A stretch of 64,000 nt of DNA, taken from positions 2,942,001-3,006,000 of the forward strand of contig NZ_CP029078.1 of the NCBI RefSeq assembly GCF_005222485.1. The letters run 5' to 3'. Numbering within the stretch: the stretch's first letter is position 1; each line of letters begins with the position of its first letter. This DNA is from Streptomyces griseoviridis. Its GTDB lineage: Bacteria; Actinomycetota; Actinomycetes; Streptomycetales; Streptomycetaceae. A model generated the notes under the pieces. That model was not told the origin of the DNA, made no database searches, and saw only the letters and a program-made list of their open reading frames with translations. This document shows positions 43,483-55,195 of the stretch, piece by piece. The translations under genes and the position numbers were made by a program.

Positions 43483-44495
43483 CCGCGCTGGTCGAGCTGT
43501 CCGACGCGCATGTCGTGCACCGGGCGCGCGGCGGCGGCGTCCTGCGCCGTGACCGGGTGTACGCGCTGACCGGCGCCGACCTCGCGGTGGCGGCCGGGGA
43601 GACGGTCGGCGTGGTCGGCGAGTCCGGCTGCGGCAAGTCGACGCTGGCGCGGCTGCTGGTGGGCGTGGAGCGGCCGACGTCGGGGACGGTCGCCCTCGGG
43701 GGCCGCGACCTGTGGTCGATGCCCGCGGCCCGGCGCAGGGCGGCGGTGGGCACCGGCGTCGGCATGGTCTTCCAGGACCCGTCGACGGCCCTGAACCGGC
43801 GGCTGCCCGTCGGCCGTGTGCTGCGCGACCCGCTGGACGTCCACCGACGCGGCACCCGCGCCGAACGGGACGCTCGGGTGCGGGAGTTGATGGGTCTGGT
43901 CGGGCTGCCCCTGCCGCTCGTGGCCGCGCTGCCCGGCCAACTCTCCGGCGGCCAGCGGCAACGCGTCGCGATCGCCCGCGCGCTGGCCCTCGAACCGGCG
44001 CTGCTGGTCGCGGACGAGCCGACCAGCGCGCTGGACGTGTCGGTGCGCGCGCAGATCCTCAACCTCCTGCTCGATCTGCGCGAACGCCTCGGCCTCGCCA
44101 TGGTGTTCGTCTCCCACGACATCCAGACGGTCCGCAGGATGAGCGACCGGGTGGTCACCATGTACCTCGGCCGGATCGTCGAGGAGACCCCGGCCGCCGA
44201 GGTCGCCGACCGTGCCAGGCACCCGTACACCCGGGCCCTGTTCTCGGCCGCCCCCGGGCTGCTGCGGCGGGTCGAACCGATCCCGCTGACCGGCCCGGTC
44301 CCCTCGGCGACCCGCCCGCCCAGCGGCTGCCCGTTCCGCACCCGCTGCTGGCGCGCGGACGACGAATGCGCCGCGCGGCTGCCGGAGTTCACGGTCGCGT
44401 CGCGGCCCGCCCACCGCTACCGCTGCCACCATCCTGTAGAGGAGGACCGCGCCACCCACGACCTCGCCCGACCGCACCCCAGGGAGCCTTCATGA
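43479..44495 (+). CDS. ABC transporter ATPase (DppF type)
   Basis: 338 residues from GTG 43479, overlapping the fusion gene by four bases. Walker A is GVVGESGCGKSTLA, the signature is LSGGQRQRVAIARALAL, and Walker B is LLVADEPTSALDVSV. It ends in the oligopeptide/dipeptide C-terminal domain with CPFRTRCWRADDEC, a likely iron-sulfur or Cys cluster region in this group. It forms a heterodimer with the fused ATPase. The next gene begins inside its stop codon. Confidence 0.93.
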   Translation: MTALVELSDAHVVHRARGGGVLRRDRVYALTGADLAVAAGETVGVVGESGCGKSTLARLLVGVERPTSGTVALGGRDLWSMPAARRRAAVGTGVGMVFQDPSTALNRRLPVGRVLRDPLDVHRRGTRAERDARVRELMGLVGLPLPLVAALPGQLSGGQRQRVAIARALALEPALLVADEPTSALDVSVRAQILNLLLDLRERLGLAMVFVSHDIQTVRRMSDRVVTMYLGRIVEETPAAEVADRARHPYTRALFSAAPGLLRRVEPIPLTGPVPSATRPPSGCPFRTRCWRADDECAARLPEFTVASRPAHRYRCHHPVEEDRATHDLARPHPREPS

Positions 44496-45427
44496 CGTTG
44501 CCCGCCCCGCTGACCGGTGTCGTCCCGCCCGTCTGCACCCCCCTGACACCGGACGGCGAGGTGGACCCGCCCAGCCTGCGCCGGCTGGTCGACCACCTGG
44601 TGGGGGCCGGGGTGTCCGCCCTCTTCGTGCTCGGCTCGTCGTCGGAGGCGGCCTTCCTGCGCGACCGGCAGCGCCGCCAGGTCGTGGAGACGGTGACCGC
44701 TCACGTCGGCGGCCGGCTCCCGGTGCTGGCCGGGGCGATCGACATGACGACACCCCGGGTCCTCGACCACATCGCCGCGGTGACGGAGGCGGGCGCGGAC
44801 GCCGTCGTCGTCACGGCGCCCTTCTACACGCGGACCCATCCCGCCGAGACCGCGCGGCACTTCCGGCTGGCCGCCGCCGCGAGCCCGGTCCCGGTCATCG
44901 CCTACGACATCCCGTCCGCCGTGCACACCGCGCTCGACCCCGACCTGGTCCTCGCACTGGCCGCCGAGGGGGTGCTGGCCGGGCTGAAGGACTCCAGCGG
45001 CGACCTGGCCGGCTTCCGCCGGGTCGTCACCGGTGCCCGCGGGCGCGCGGACCTCACCGGGTTCACCGCGCTGACCGGCTCGGAGCTGCTGGTGGACTGC
45101 GCGCTCGCGCTCGGCGCGGACGGCGCGGTGCCCGGCCTCGCCAACGTCGACCCGCACGGGTACGTCCGGCTCGACCGGCTGTCCAGGGCCGGGGACCTGG
45201 CCGGGGCGCGGGCCGAACAGGAGCGGCTGGCCGCCCTGTTCGGGCTGGTCGGGGTCGGCGACCCGGCCCGGATGGGCGGCGGCTCGTCGGCGCTCGGCGC
45301 GTTCAAGGCGGCGCTGCACCTGCGGGGCGTCATCGACTGCCCGGCGACGGCGGACCCCCAGATCCCGCTGGCGCCCCGGGAGGTGGAGCGCGTCGCCGGT
45401 TTCCTGACGGCGGCGGGACTGCTCTAG
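44492..45427 (+). CDS. DapA/N-acetylneuraminate lyase-family aldolase
   Basis: 311 residues from ATG 44492, with GGGAG 5 bases upstream and an ATGA overlap with the ATPase gene. It is a TIM barrel with LTGVVPPVCTPLTPDGEVD, FVLGSSSEAAFLRDRQRRQV (GxxxE carboxylate site), VIAYDIPSAVHTAL (catalytic Tyr) and LAGLKDSSGDLAGF, whose Lys forms the Schiff base. Because the cluster also holds an importer and a sialidase, cleavage of N-acetylneuraminate to ManNAc and pyruvate is the best guess. Dihydrodipicolinate synthase or a keto-deoxy-sugar aldolase cannot be excluded. Confidence 0.75.
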   Translation: MTLPAPLTGVVPPVCTPLTPDGEVDPPSLRRLVDHLVGAGVSALFVLGSSSEAAFLRDRQRRQVVETVTAHVGGRLPVLAGAIDMTTPRVLDHIAAVTEAGADAVVVTAPFYTRTHPAETARHFRLAAAASPVPVIAYDIPSAVHTALDPDLVLALAAEGVLAGLKDSSGDLAGFRRVVTGARGRADLTGFTALTGSELLVDCALALGADGAVPGLANVDPHGYVRLDRLSRAGDLAGARAEQERLAALFGLVGVGDPARMGGGSSALGAFKAALHLRGVIDCPATADPQIPLAPREVERVAGFLTAAGLL

Positions 45428-45485
45428 GACCTGCCGTCCGGGTCAGGCACCGCGCCTCGACGCCGCCTGGCCCGCACGACAGCCC

Positions 45486-46679
45486 CTAGGACGCCAGCTC
45501 CCGCACCGCCAGCCGCCGGAACGCGATGGTCTCGTACGGTCCCGCGGACCCGGTCTCCCAGAGGACGCCGACCGTGTCCCGGTCCAGCTGGACCAGGTCG
45601 GAGTAGGCGGCCGGGCGGTCGGAGAGGGTCAGCGCCCTGGTGAAGGTGGCTCCGGCGTCCGTGCTGCGCCAGAGGGCCTGGGCCCGGCGGGCGGTCGGCA
45701 CGGACGGACCGGAGAACAGCAACGGGCTGTTGTGGCCGCGTAGTTGCAGGACGCTGCCCTGCACGGCGGGGACGTCGTCCAGGGTGTGCTGGATCGCGTA
45801 GGGGCGGGCCAGGGTGGCGCCGCCGTCGTCGGAGTAGCTGTCGAGGCGGTTGCCCGGACTGCGGCCGCCCTGGTCGCGGGCGCTGAAGTAGAGCCTGCCG
45901 TCGGGGAGTTGGGCGGCACTGGTCTCGTTGGCGTTCTCGGCGCCGTCGTAGGAGTCGTCGACGAAGCCGAGGCGCCAGGTGTGGCCGCCGTCGTCGCTGT
46001 AGAGGGCGTGGCCGCCGTAGTACCTGGCCTCCTGGCCGGTGTCGGAGGACCCGGCGGGCGGGGCGGCGGAGTGGTTGGCGGGGACCACCAGGCGCCCGGC
46101 GTGCGGGCCGCGGGTGAGGGCGACGGCGTGTCCCGGGCCGGTGGCGTACCAGCGCCAGTCGGGGCGTTTCACGGCGGCGGTGATCTCGGCCGGGGCGCTG
46201 AAGCGGCGCCCGTCGTCCCGGCCGCGCTGCACGAACACCCGGCGCCCCTGCTCGGGCGTGACCTCACCGCGCATGATCCGCGCCTCGGTGACCGCGCCGC
46301 TGTTGTAGGAGGTGACCAGGACGATGTCGCCGGTGCGCGGGTCGACGACGGGGGCCGGGTTGCCCCGGGTGTCGCCGTGGCCCGCGGTGACGACCTGGAG
46401 CGGGCCCCAGGTGCAGCCGCCGTCGGTGGAGCGGCGCAGGACGACGTCGATGTTCCCGGAGTCGCCCGCGCCGTCGTGGCGGCCCTCGGCGAAGGCGAGG
46501 AGGGTGCCGGCGCGGGTCGTGACGGCGGCCGGGATGCGGTAGGTGTCGTAGCCGCCCTGCCCGGCGGCGTACGGCACGGAGGAGGCGCAGCCGGTGCCTG
46601 CGGCGGCGGCCGGCGCGCCCGCGGCGAGCGGGGCGAGGAGCACGGCGGTGACGAGGAGGGTGCGGCTCAGGAGGGTCAC
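45486..46679 (-). CDS. Secreted sialidase (GH33, BNR repeats)
   Basis: 397 residues from GTG 46679, with GGAG just upstream. The signal peptide is TLLSRTLLVTAVLLAPLAAG, then APAAAAG. YDTYRIPAAV contains the RIP motif with a carboxylate-binding Arg. Asp boxes (SxDxGxxW) recur: STDGGCTW, SDDGGHTW and STDAGATF, marking a six-bladed propeller. It releases terminal sialic acids from glycans outside the cell. It is convergent with the importer/lyase operon and completes a scavenging route. Confidence 0.9.
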   Translation of the reverse strand: MTLLSRTLLVTAVLLAPLAAGAPAAAAGTGCASSVPYAAGQGGYDTYRIPAAVTTRAGTLLAFAEGRHDGAGDSGNIDVVLRRSTDGGCTWGPLQVVTAGHGDTRGNPAPVVDPRTGDIVLVTSYNSGAVTEARIMRGEVTPEQGRRVFVQRGRDDGRRFSAPAEITAAVKRPDWRWYATGPGHAVALTRGPHAGRLVVPANHSAAPPAGSSDTGQEARYYGGHALYSDDGGHTWRLGFVDDSYDGAENANETSAAQLPDGRLYFSARDQGGRSPGNRLDSYSDDGGATLARPYAIQHTLDDVPAVQGSVLQLRGHNSPLLFSGPSVPTARRAQALWRSTDAGATFTRALTLSDRPAAYSDLVQLDRDTVGVLWETGSAGPYETIAFRRLAVRELAS

Positions 46680-46805
46680 GGCTCCATGGTTCCCCGGCCG
46701 CCGCCCGCCGACGCGGCGAGCGCGCGGGTCCGCGGCCGGGAGCGCGCGGGAACGGCCACGCCCGGCGCGGGCGCGGGGCCGCGCGAAAGTCACCCGTACG
46801 AGGGA

Positions 46806-47504
46806 TCAGGACGGCGTACGGGCGGCTGCCGCGAGGAGGCGGTCGACGTCGGCGGCGCCGAGCGTGAGGGCGGCGCCCACGGTGGCCAGGACGTCGCGTT
46901 CGGCGGGGGTGTAGGGGCCGTCGGCGAGGGCGATGCGGGCGCCCTGGAGGAGGATCGACTCGCGGCCGACGGCGGCGAGGTGCGGGGCGAGCGGGTCGAG
47001 GGCCTCGTGCAGCTCTATGGCGAGTCCGGGGCCGCAGGGCCTGCTGTAGGCGCGTCCGGTGTCGTCGGCCAGCGCCTCGACGAGGGCGGCGAGCTGGTCC
47101 CTCGTGCAGTCGTCGAAGCCGGCCGCGCGGACCGCGCAGGCGGCGGACTCCAGGGAGGCGCGGGCGCAGGTGCCGCCGGTCGCGAGCACCGCGAGGGCGA
47201 CGGTGTGCACGGCGTCCCTGAGCATCGCGGAGAAGCGGGTGGTGGTCGGATGGTCGAGGGCGTCGGTGCCGAAGTGCCGTCGGCAGGCCGCGCATTCGAC
47301 GACCGGGCCGGTCTCGCCGCGGGCCAGGACCGGGACGCCGAGCAGGGTGAAGCGGCGGCGGCCGGTCAGCCGCTGGTAGTTGCGGTCGCCTCCGCAGCCG
47401 GGGCAGAAGAACTCGCCGTCCCCGACGGGCGTCCACACGGTGCGGGTGCCCAGCATCCGGGCAGGCCGTCCGGCACGGCCGTCTCGTCCCCGTTCTGGCA
47501 GCAC
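46806..47504 (-). CDS. TerB-like protein with N-terminal zinc ribbon
   Basis: 232 residues from GTG 47504, with GGAGG 6 bases upstream. The N-terminal third has two Cys pairs, FFCPGCGGDRNYQRL and VECAACRRHFGT, forming a zinc-ribbon-like head. The rest is helical and TerB-like: TRFSAMLRDAVHTVALAVLA, CTRDQLAALVEALADDTGR and PYTPAERDVLATVGAALTLG. TerB-fold proteins occur in stress and metal-response modules, but no other ter gene is near. The role is uncertain. Confidence 0.75.
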   Translation of the reverse strand: MLPERGRDGRAGRPARMLGTRTVWTPVGDGEFFCPGCGGDRNYQRLTGRRRFTLLGVPVLARGETGPVVECAACRRHFGTDALDHPTTTRFSAMLRDAVHTVALAVLATGGTCARASLESAACAVRAAGFDDCTRDQLAALVEALADDTGRAYSRPCGPGLAIELHEALDPLAPHLAAVGRESILLQGARIALADGPYTPAERDVLATVGAALTLGAADVDRLLAAAARTPS

Positions 47505-47632
47505 GTCGCACCTCCGTAACGCCGCGGCAACATCGCCGCGCTTGCGTGATGTTAGCCACATCTTGGAGGTGGAGTCAGTACCCCGTAGGAGACCTTTCCG
47601 TGACCTGCACAGGACGGTGGCCGAGAAACGAC

Positions 47633-47668
47633 GGGGCCTTGACCGCCGTATACGACGGTCAAGGCCCC
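47633..47668 (-). terminator. leuA terminator palindrome
   Basis: GGGGCCTTGACCGCCGTA (47633-47650) and TACGACGGTCAAGGCCCC (47651-47668) are reverse complements with a single mismatch and no loop. It begins 22 bases past the leuA stop. Confidence 0.85.
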
Positions 47669-47689
47669 GAAATGCCCGGTCAGCGGGGG

Positions 47690-49732
<2,043 letters not shown>

Positions 49733-49752
49733 TCAGTGCAAAGGTGCCGGGC

Positions 49753-50820
49753 ATGACGACCACAGGGGGCCACGAGCCCGTCTTCTGCACTGTCGTACCG
49801 CCGCACGTCCTCGACCGCATCGCCCAGCACCAGGACTCCTCGCTCGCCTCGGCCGCGCGCAGGACCCTGGAGCGCGACGCCTGGGAGCGCACCCACCGCC
49901 GGATGACGACCGTCGTCGGCGCCACGGCCGCCGTGACCCGGGCCGCCGTCTCCGACCAGCCGAACCGCACCGTCTACGACGCCGAGCACGGCACCGACCT
50001 GCCCGGCACCAAGGTCCGCGGCGAGGGCGACGAGCCGGGCCAGGACGCCACCGTCAACCGCGCGTACGCCGGCCTCGGCGCCACCTTCGAGCTGTATCTG
50101 AAGGCGTACGAACGGCACTCCATCGACGGCGAGGGCCTGCCGCTCGACGCGACCGTGCACTACGACAAGGACTACAACAACGCCTTCTGGAACGGCGAGC
50201 AGATGGTGTTCGGCGACGGCGACGGCGAGATCTTCCTCGACTTCACCCTGCCGATCGACGTCATCGGCCACGAACTCACCCACGGCGTCACGCAGTACAC
50301 CGCGAACCTGACCTACTTCGGCCAGCCCGGCGCCCTCAACGAGTCGCTCTCGGACGTCTTCGGCTCGCTCATCAAGCAGTACACGCTCGGCCAGACCGCC
50401 ACCGAGGCCGACTGGCTGATCGGCGCCGGGCTGCTCGCGCCGCGCGTCACCGGCGTCGCGCTGCGCTCCATGAAGGCGCCGGGCACCGCGTACGACGACG
50501 ACGTCCTCGGCAAGGACCCGCAGCCCGCGACCATGGACGGCTTCGTCCGCACCGGCCGCGACAACGGCGGCGTGCACATCAACTCCGGTATCCCCAACCA
50601 CGCGTTCTACCTGGCCGCCACCGCCCTCGGCGGCAACGCCTGGGAGCGGGCGGGGCAGGTCTGGTACGACGTGCTGACCGGCGGCAAGCTGAAGAAGGAC
50701 GCGTCGTTCTCGGACTTCGCGACCCTGACGGTGGCGGCGGCCAAGGCCCGTTACCGCGACGGCGCCGAACTCCAGGCGGTGCTGAAGGCCTGGGAGCAGG
50801 TCGGGGTGCGGACGGCCTAG
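49753..50820 (+). CDS. M4 metalloprotease, protealysin-like
   Basis: 355 residues from ATG 49753 (GTG 49744 would add three residues). There is no signal peptide. A short propeptide has VPPHVLDRIAQHQDSSLASA, the protealysin-type PPxxL motif, unlike the long propeptides of secreted thermolysins. The catalytic zinc site is IGHELTHGVTQYT (HExxH at residues 173-177) with the third ligand E197 in LNESLSDVFG. DNGGVHINSGIPNHAFYL holds the transition-state His. Protealysins act inside cells or after non-classical release. The next gene encodes a matching inhibitor. Confidence 0.93.
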   Translation: MTTTGGHEPVFCTVVPPHVLDRIAQHQDSSLASAARRTLERDAWERTHRRMTTVVGATAAVTRAAVSDQPNRTVYDAEHGTDLPGTKVRGEGDEPGQDATVNRAYAGLGATFELYLKAYERHSIDGEGLPLDATVHYDKDYNNAFWNGEQMVFGDGDGEIFLDFTLPIDVIGHELTHGVTQYTANLTYFGQPGALNESLSDVFGSLIKQYTLGQTATEADWLIGAGLLAPRVTGVALRSMKAPGTAYDDDVLGKDPQPATMDGFVRTGRDNGGVHINSGIPNHAFYLAATALGGNAWERAGQVWYDVLTGGKLKKDASFSDFATLTVAAAKARYRDGAELQAVLKAWEQVGVRTA

Positions 50821-50840
50821 TTCCGTACTAGACACGTCCC

Positions 50841-51107
50841 ATGCGTATTCGAGTGAGGCGTACAGGCGGGTTCGCGGGCATCGAGCGCAGCGCGGAGGTG
50901 GACACCTCCGCGCTGCCCGACGCCCAGGAGTGGCACGTCCTGGCGGAGCGGGCCCTGTCCGCGGGCCGGGACGCGCCGCCCGCCGGGGTGCCGGACGGCT
51001 TCCAGTACGAGATCACGGTGGACGGCAGGACGGTGCACGCGGCCGACCCCCGGCTGTCGCAGGAGCAGCGCGCGCTGATCTCCCGGGTCCTGAAGGAGGG
51101 CGCCTGA
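50841..51107 (+). CDS. Emfourin-type M4 protease inhibitor
   Basis: 88 residues from ATG 50841, 20 bases after the protease gene and probably co-transcribed. It opens MRIRVRRTGGFAGIERSAEV and continues through WHVLAERALSA and YEITVDGRTVHAADPRLSQE. It matches the emfourin (protealysin inhibitor) pattern of a small beta protein encoded beside a protealysin gene. It would hold the cytoplasmic protease inactive until needed. There is no signal peptide, consistent with an intracellular partner. Confidence 0.8.
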   Translation: MRIRVRRTGGFAGIERSAEVDTSALPDAQEWHVLAERALSAGRDAPPAGVPDGFQYEITVDGRTVHAADPRLSQEQRALISRVLKEGA

Positions 51108-51148
51108 CCGACCGGGCCTGCGGGCAACCACCCTTTCCCGCACGCCCG

Positions 51149-51178
51149 TTGACTTCCCTACCCATGGGTACGGATGAT
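51149..51178 (+). promoter_or_regulatory. Candidate leaderless promoter of the GH1 gene
   Basis: TTGACT (51149-51154) and GATGAT (51173-51178) are 18 bases apart, placing the transcript start close to ATG 51186. No Shine-Dalgarno sequence precedes that ATG, which fits a leaderless mRNA. Confidence 0.45.
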
Positions 51179-51185
51179 CCGGCCC

Positions 51186-52490
51186 ATGGCGACGAACCCG
51201 ATACCGCAGTTCCCGGCCGGCTTCCTGTGGGGCGTCTCGACCTCGGCCCATCAGATCGAGGGCGCGGCCGACCTGCGCGCCCCGTCCGTGTGGGACGCCT
51301 TCACGGCCGAGCCGGGACGGGTGAAGGACGGCTCGACGGCGGCGGTGGCCTGCGACCACTACCACCGCTACCGCGAGGACGTGGCCCTCCTCGCCGACCT
51401 GGGCGTCGACGCCTACCGCTTCTCGGTCTCCTGGCCCCGGGTCGACTCGCCCGGCGGACTCGACTTCTACGACCGGCTGGTGGACGAGCTGTGCGCGGCC
51501 GGCATCCGCCCGGTCGCGACCCTCTTCCACTGGGACCTGCCGGTCGGCCTCGACTGGCTGCGCCGGGAGACGGCGGAGCGGTTCGCGCAGTACACGGCGA
51601 CCGTCGCCGCCCGGCTCGGGGACCGCGTCGGCAGTTGGCTCACCCTCAACGAACCCGCCGAACACACCCTGCTCGGGCACGCGTTGGGCGCCCACGCGCC
51701 CGGCAGGCAGCTGCTGTTCGACGCGCTGCCCGCCGCCCACCACCAACTCCTCGGCCACGGCCTCGCCGTCCGCGCGCTGCGGGCCGCGGGCGCCACCGAC
51801 ATCGGCATCGCCAACTCGCACGGCCCGACCTGGCCCGCCTCGCACGCGGCCGAGGACCTGGAGGCGGCGGCGTTCTACGACATCCTGCTCAACCGGCTGT
51901 TCGCGGACCCGCTGCTGCTCGGCCGGTACCCGGAGGGCATCGACGCGCTGATGCCGGGCGATGTCGAGGCGGACCTGAAGGTCATCGCCGAGCCGATCGA
52001 CCGGTACGGCGTCAACTACTACGCGCCGACCCGGGTGGGCGCGCCGCAGGGCGACGAGATCGAGTTCGGCGGCCTCACCCTCCCCGCCGAACTGCCCTTC
52101 TCTGTGCGGGAGATCGAGGACCGGCCGGTGACGGACTTCGGCTGGCCGGTGGTGCCCGAGGGGCTCACCGAGCTGCTGACCGGCCTCAGGGACCGCTACG
52201 GCGACCGGCTGCCGCCGGTGGTCATCACCGAGAACGGCTGCTCCTACCAGGGCCTCGACGACCAGGACCGGATCGGCTACCTCGACGGCCACATCCGCGC
52301 CCTGCACGACGCGCTGGCGGCGGGCGTGGACGTGCGCGGCTACTTCGTCTGGTCGCTGCTGGACAACTTCGAGTGGGCGGAGGGCTACGCGCGCCGGTTC
52401 GGCCTGGTGCACGTCGACTTCGCGACCCTGGAGCGCACCCCGAAGGCGTCCTACGGCTGGTTCCGCGAGGTGCTGCGGGCGCAGCGCTGA
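51186..52490 (+). CDS. GH1 beta-glucosidase
   Basis: 434 residues from ATG 51186. It is a (beta/alpha)8 barrel: FPAGFLWGVSTSAHQIEGAA, YRFSVSWPRV, SWLTLNEPAEHTLLGHALGA with the acid/base Glu of NEP, and PPVVITENGCSYQG with the nucleophile Glu of TENG. SLLDNFEWAEGYARRFGLVH binds the non-reducing glucose. It is cytoplasmic and probably cleaves cellobiose-like beta-glucosides by a retaining mechanism. It stands alone with no transporter nearby. Confidence 0.94.
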   Translation: MATNPIPQFPAGFLWGVSTSAHQIEGAADLRAPSVWDAFTAEPGRVKDGSTAAVACDHYHRYREDVALLADLGVDAYRFSVSWPRVDSPGGLDFYDRLVDELCAAGIRPVATLFHWDLPVGLDWLRRETAERFAQYTATVAARLGDRVGSWLTLNEPAEHTLLGHALGAHAPGRQLLFDALPAAHHQLLGHGLAVRALRAAGATDIGIANSHGPTWPASHAAEDLEAAAFYDILLNRLFADPLLLGRYPEGIDALMPGDVEADLKVIAEPIDRYGVNYYAPTRVGAPQGDEIEFGGLTLPAELPFSVREIEDRPVTDFGWPVVPEGLTELLTGLRDRYGDRLPPVVITENGCSYQGLDDQDRIGYLDGHIRALHDALAAGVDVRGYFVWSLLDNFEWAEGYARRFGLVHVDFATLERTPKASYGWFREVLRAQR

Positions 52491-52521
52491 CCGGGCCGCC
52501 CGGGTGCGGGCGGCGGTCGGG

Positions 52522-53475
52522 TCAGAAGCCCAGCTTGCGGAGCTGCTTCGGGTCGCGCTGCCAGTCCTTCGCGATCTTGACATGCAGGTCGAGGAAGACG
52601 GGCGTGCCGAGGAGCGCCTCGATCTGCTGACGGCTCTTCATGCCGACCTCCTTCAGGCGCTTGCCCTTGGGGCCGATGATGATGCCCTTCTGGCTGGAGC
52701 GCTCGATGTAGAGGTTGGCGTGGATGTCGAGGAGCGGGCGGTCGGCGGGGCGGTCCTCGCGGGGCAGCATCTCCTCGACGACGACGGCGATGGAGTGCGG
52801 CAGTTCGTCGCGGACGCCCTCCAGCGCGGCCTCCCGGATCAGCTCGGCGACCATGACCTGCTCGGGCTCGTCGGTGAGGTCGCCCTCGGGGTACAGCGGC
52901 GGGCTCTCGGGCATCATCGGGATCAGCAGGTCGGCCAGCAGTCCGACCTGCTTGTCGCCGACCGCCGAGACCGGCACGATCTCCGCCCACTCGATGCCCA
53001 GCTCCTTGCCGAGCTGGTCGAGGGCGATGAGCTGCTCGGCGAGGACCTTGGGGTCGACCAGGTCGGTCTTGGTGACGATCGCGACCTTCGGCGTCCTGCG
53101 GATGCCGGCCAGCTCCTTGGCGATGAAGCGGTCGCCAGGACCGAGCTTCTGGTCGGCGGGCACGCAGAAGCCGATCACGTCGACCTCGGCCCAGGTGGTG
53201 CGCACCACGTCGTTGAGCCGCTCGCCGAGGAGGGTGCGCGGCTTGTGCAGGCCGGGGGTGTCGACCAGGATCAGCTGCGCGTCCGGCCGGTGCACGATGC
53301 CCCGGACTGTGTGCCGTGTGGTCTGCGGCCGGTTGGACGTGATCGCCACCTTCTGCCCGACCAGAGCGTTCGTGAGGGTGGACTTGCCCGCGTTCGGGCG
53401 GCCCACGAAGCAGGCGAAGCCGGCACGGTGGACGGCCTCGGCCGGCTGCTCTGATGACTGGGTACGCACGCTCAT
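52522..53475 (-). CDS. era: GTPase Era
   Basis: 317 residues from ATG 53475. The G domain has G1 FVGRPNAGKSTLTNALVG, G2/G3 RPQTTRHTVRG and LILVDTPGLHKPR, and G4 VTKTDLVD. The C-terminal KH domain has QKGIIIGPKGKRLKEVGMKS and a basic end (DWQRDPKQLRKLGF). It binds the 3' end of 16S rRNA during small-subunit assembly. In other actinobacteria it directly follows the cdd-like gene; here a PII gene and three surface-protein genes intervene. Confidence 0.97.
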   Translation of the reverse strand: MSVRTQSSEQPAEAVHRAGFACFVGRPNAGKSTLTNALVGQKVAITSNRPQTTRHTVRGIVHRPDAQLILVDTPGLHKPRTLLGERLNDVVRTTWAEVDVIGFCVPADQKLGPGDRFIAKELAGIRRTPKVAIVTKTDLVDPKVLAEQLIALDQLGKELGIEWAEIVPVSAVGDKQVGLLADLLIPMMPESPPLYPEGDLTDEPEQVMVAELIREAALEGVRDELPHSIAVVVEEMLPREDRPADRPLLDIHANLYIERSSQKGIIIGPKGKRLKEVGMKSRQQIEALLGTPVFLDLHVKIAKDWQRDPKQLRKLGF

Positions 53476-53653
53476 GGCCCCCATTCTCCCTGATCCCCGA
53501 GGCGCCGCCGTACCGTGCCCGGCCTGGCCCCGTCCGGGTGGGGTTCCGCAAACCCCACCGCGACGAAACGTCACCGGACCACACCTGTACGCGACCGGAA
53601 GCGCGTTCCGGTGCCCCTCTGCCGAGCCCCCGCAGCGCTGGAGCCCCCCGTGA

Positions 53654-55028
<1,375 letters not shown>

Positions 55029-55195
55029 GGGTGCGGACCCCCGCGGACGGTTGCCGGGCCGGGCGATCGGGCGGGTGCGGTCCCGTGGTGACGGGTCGCC
55101 CGGCCGCCGGCGAGGAGACGTGGTGCCGGTGGTGCGAGGTGCTGTGGTGCGGGTGGCGCGGGTGGTGCCGGTGGCCTGAGGCGCCGTGGTGGCGG

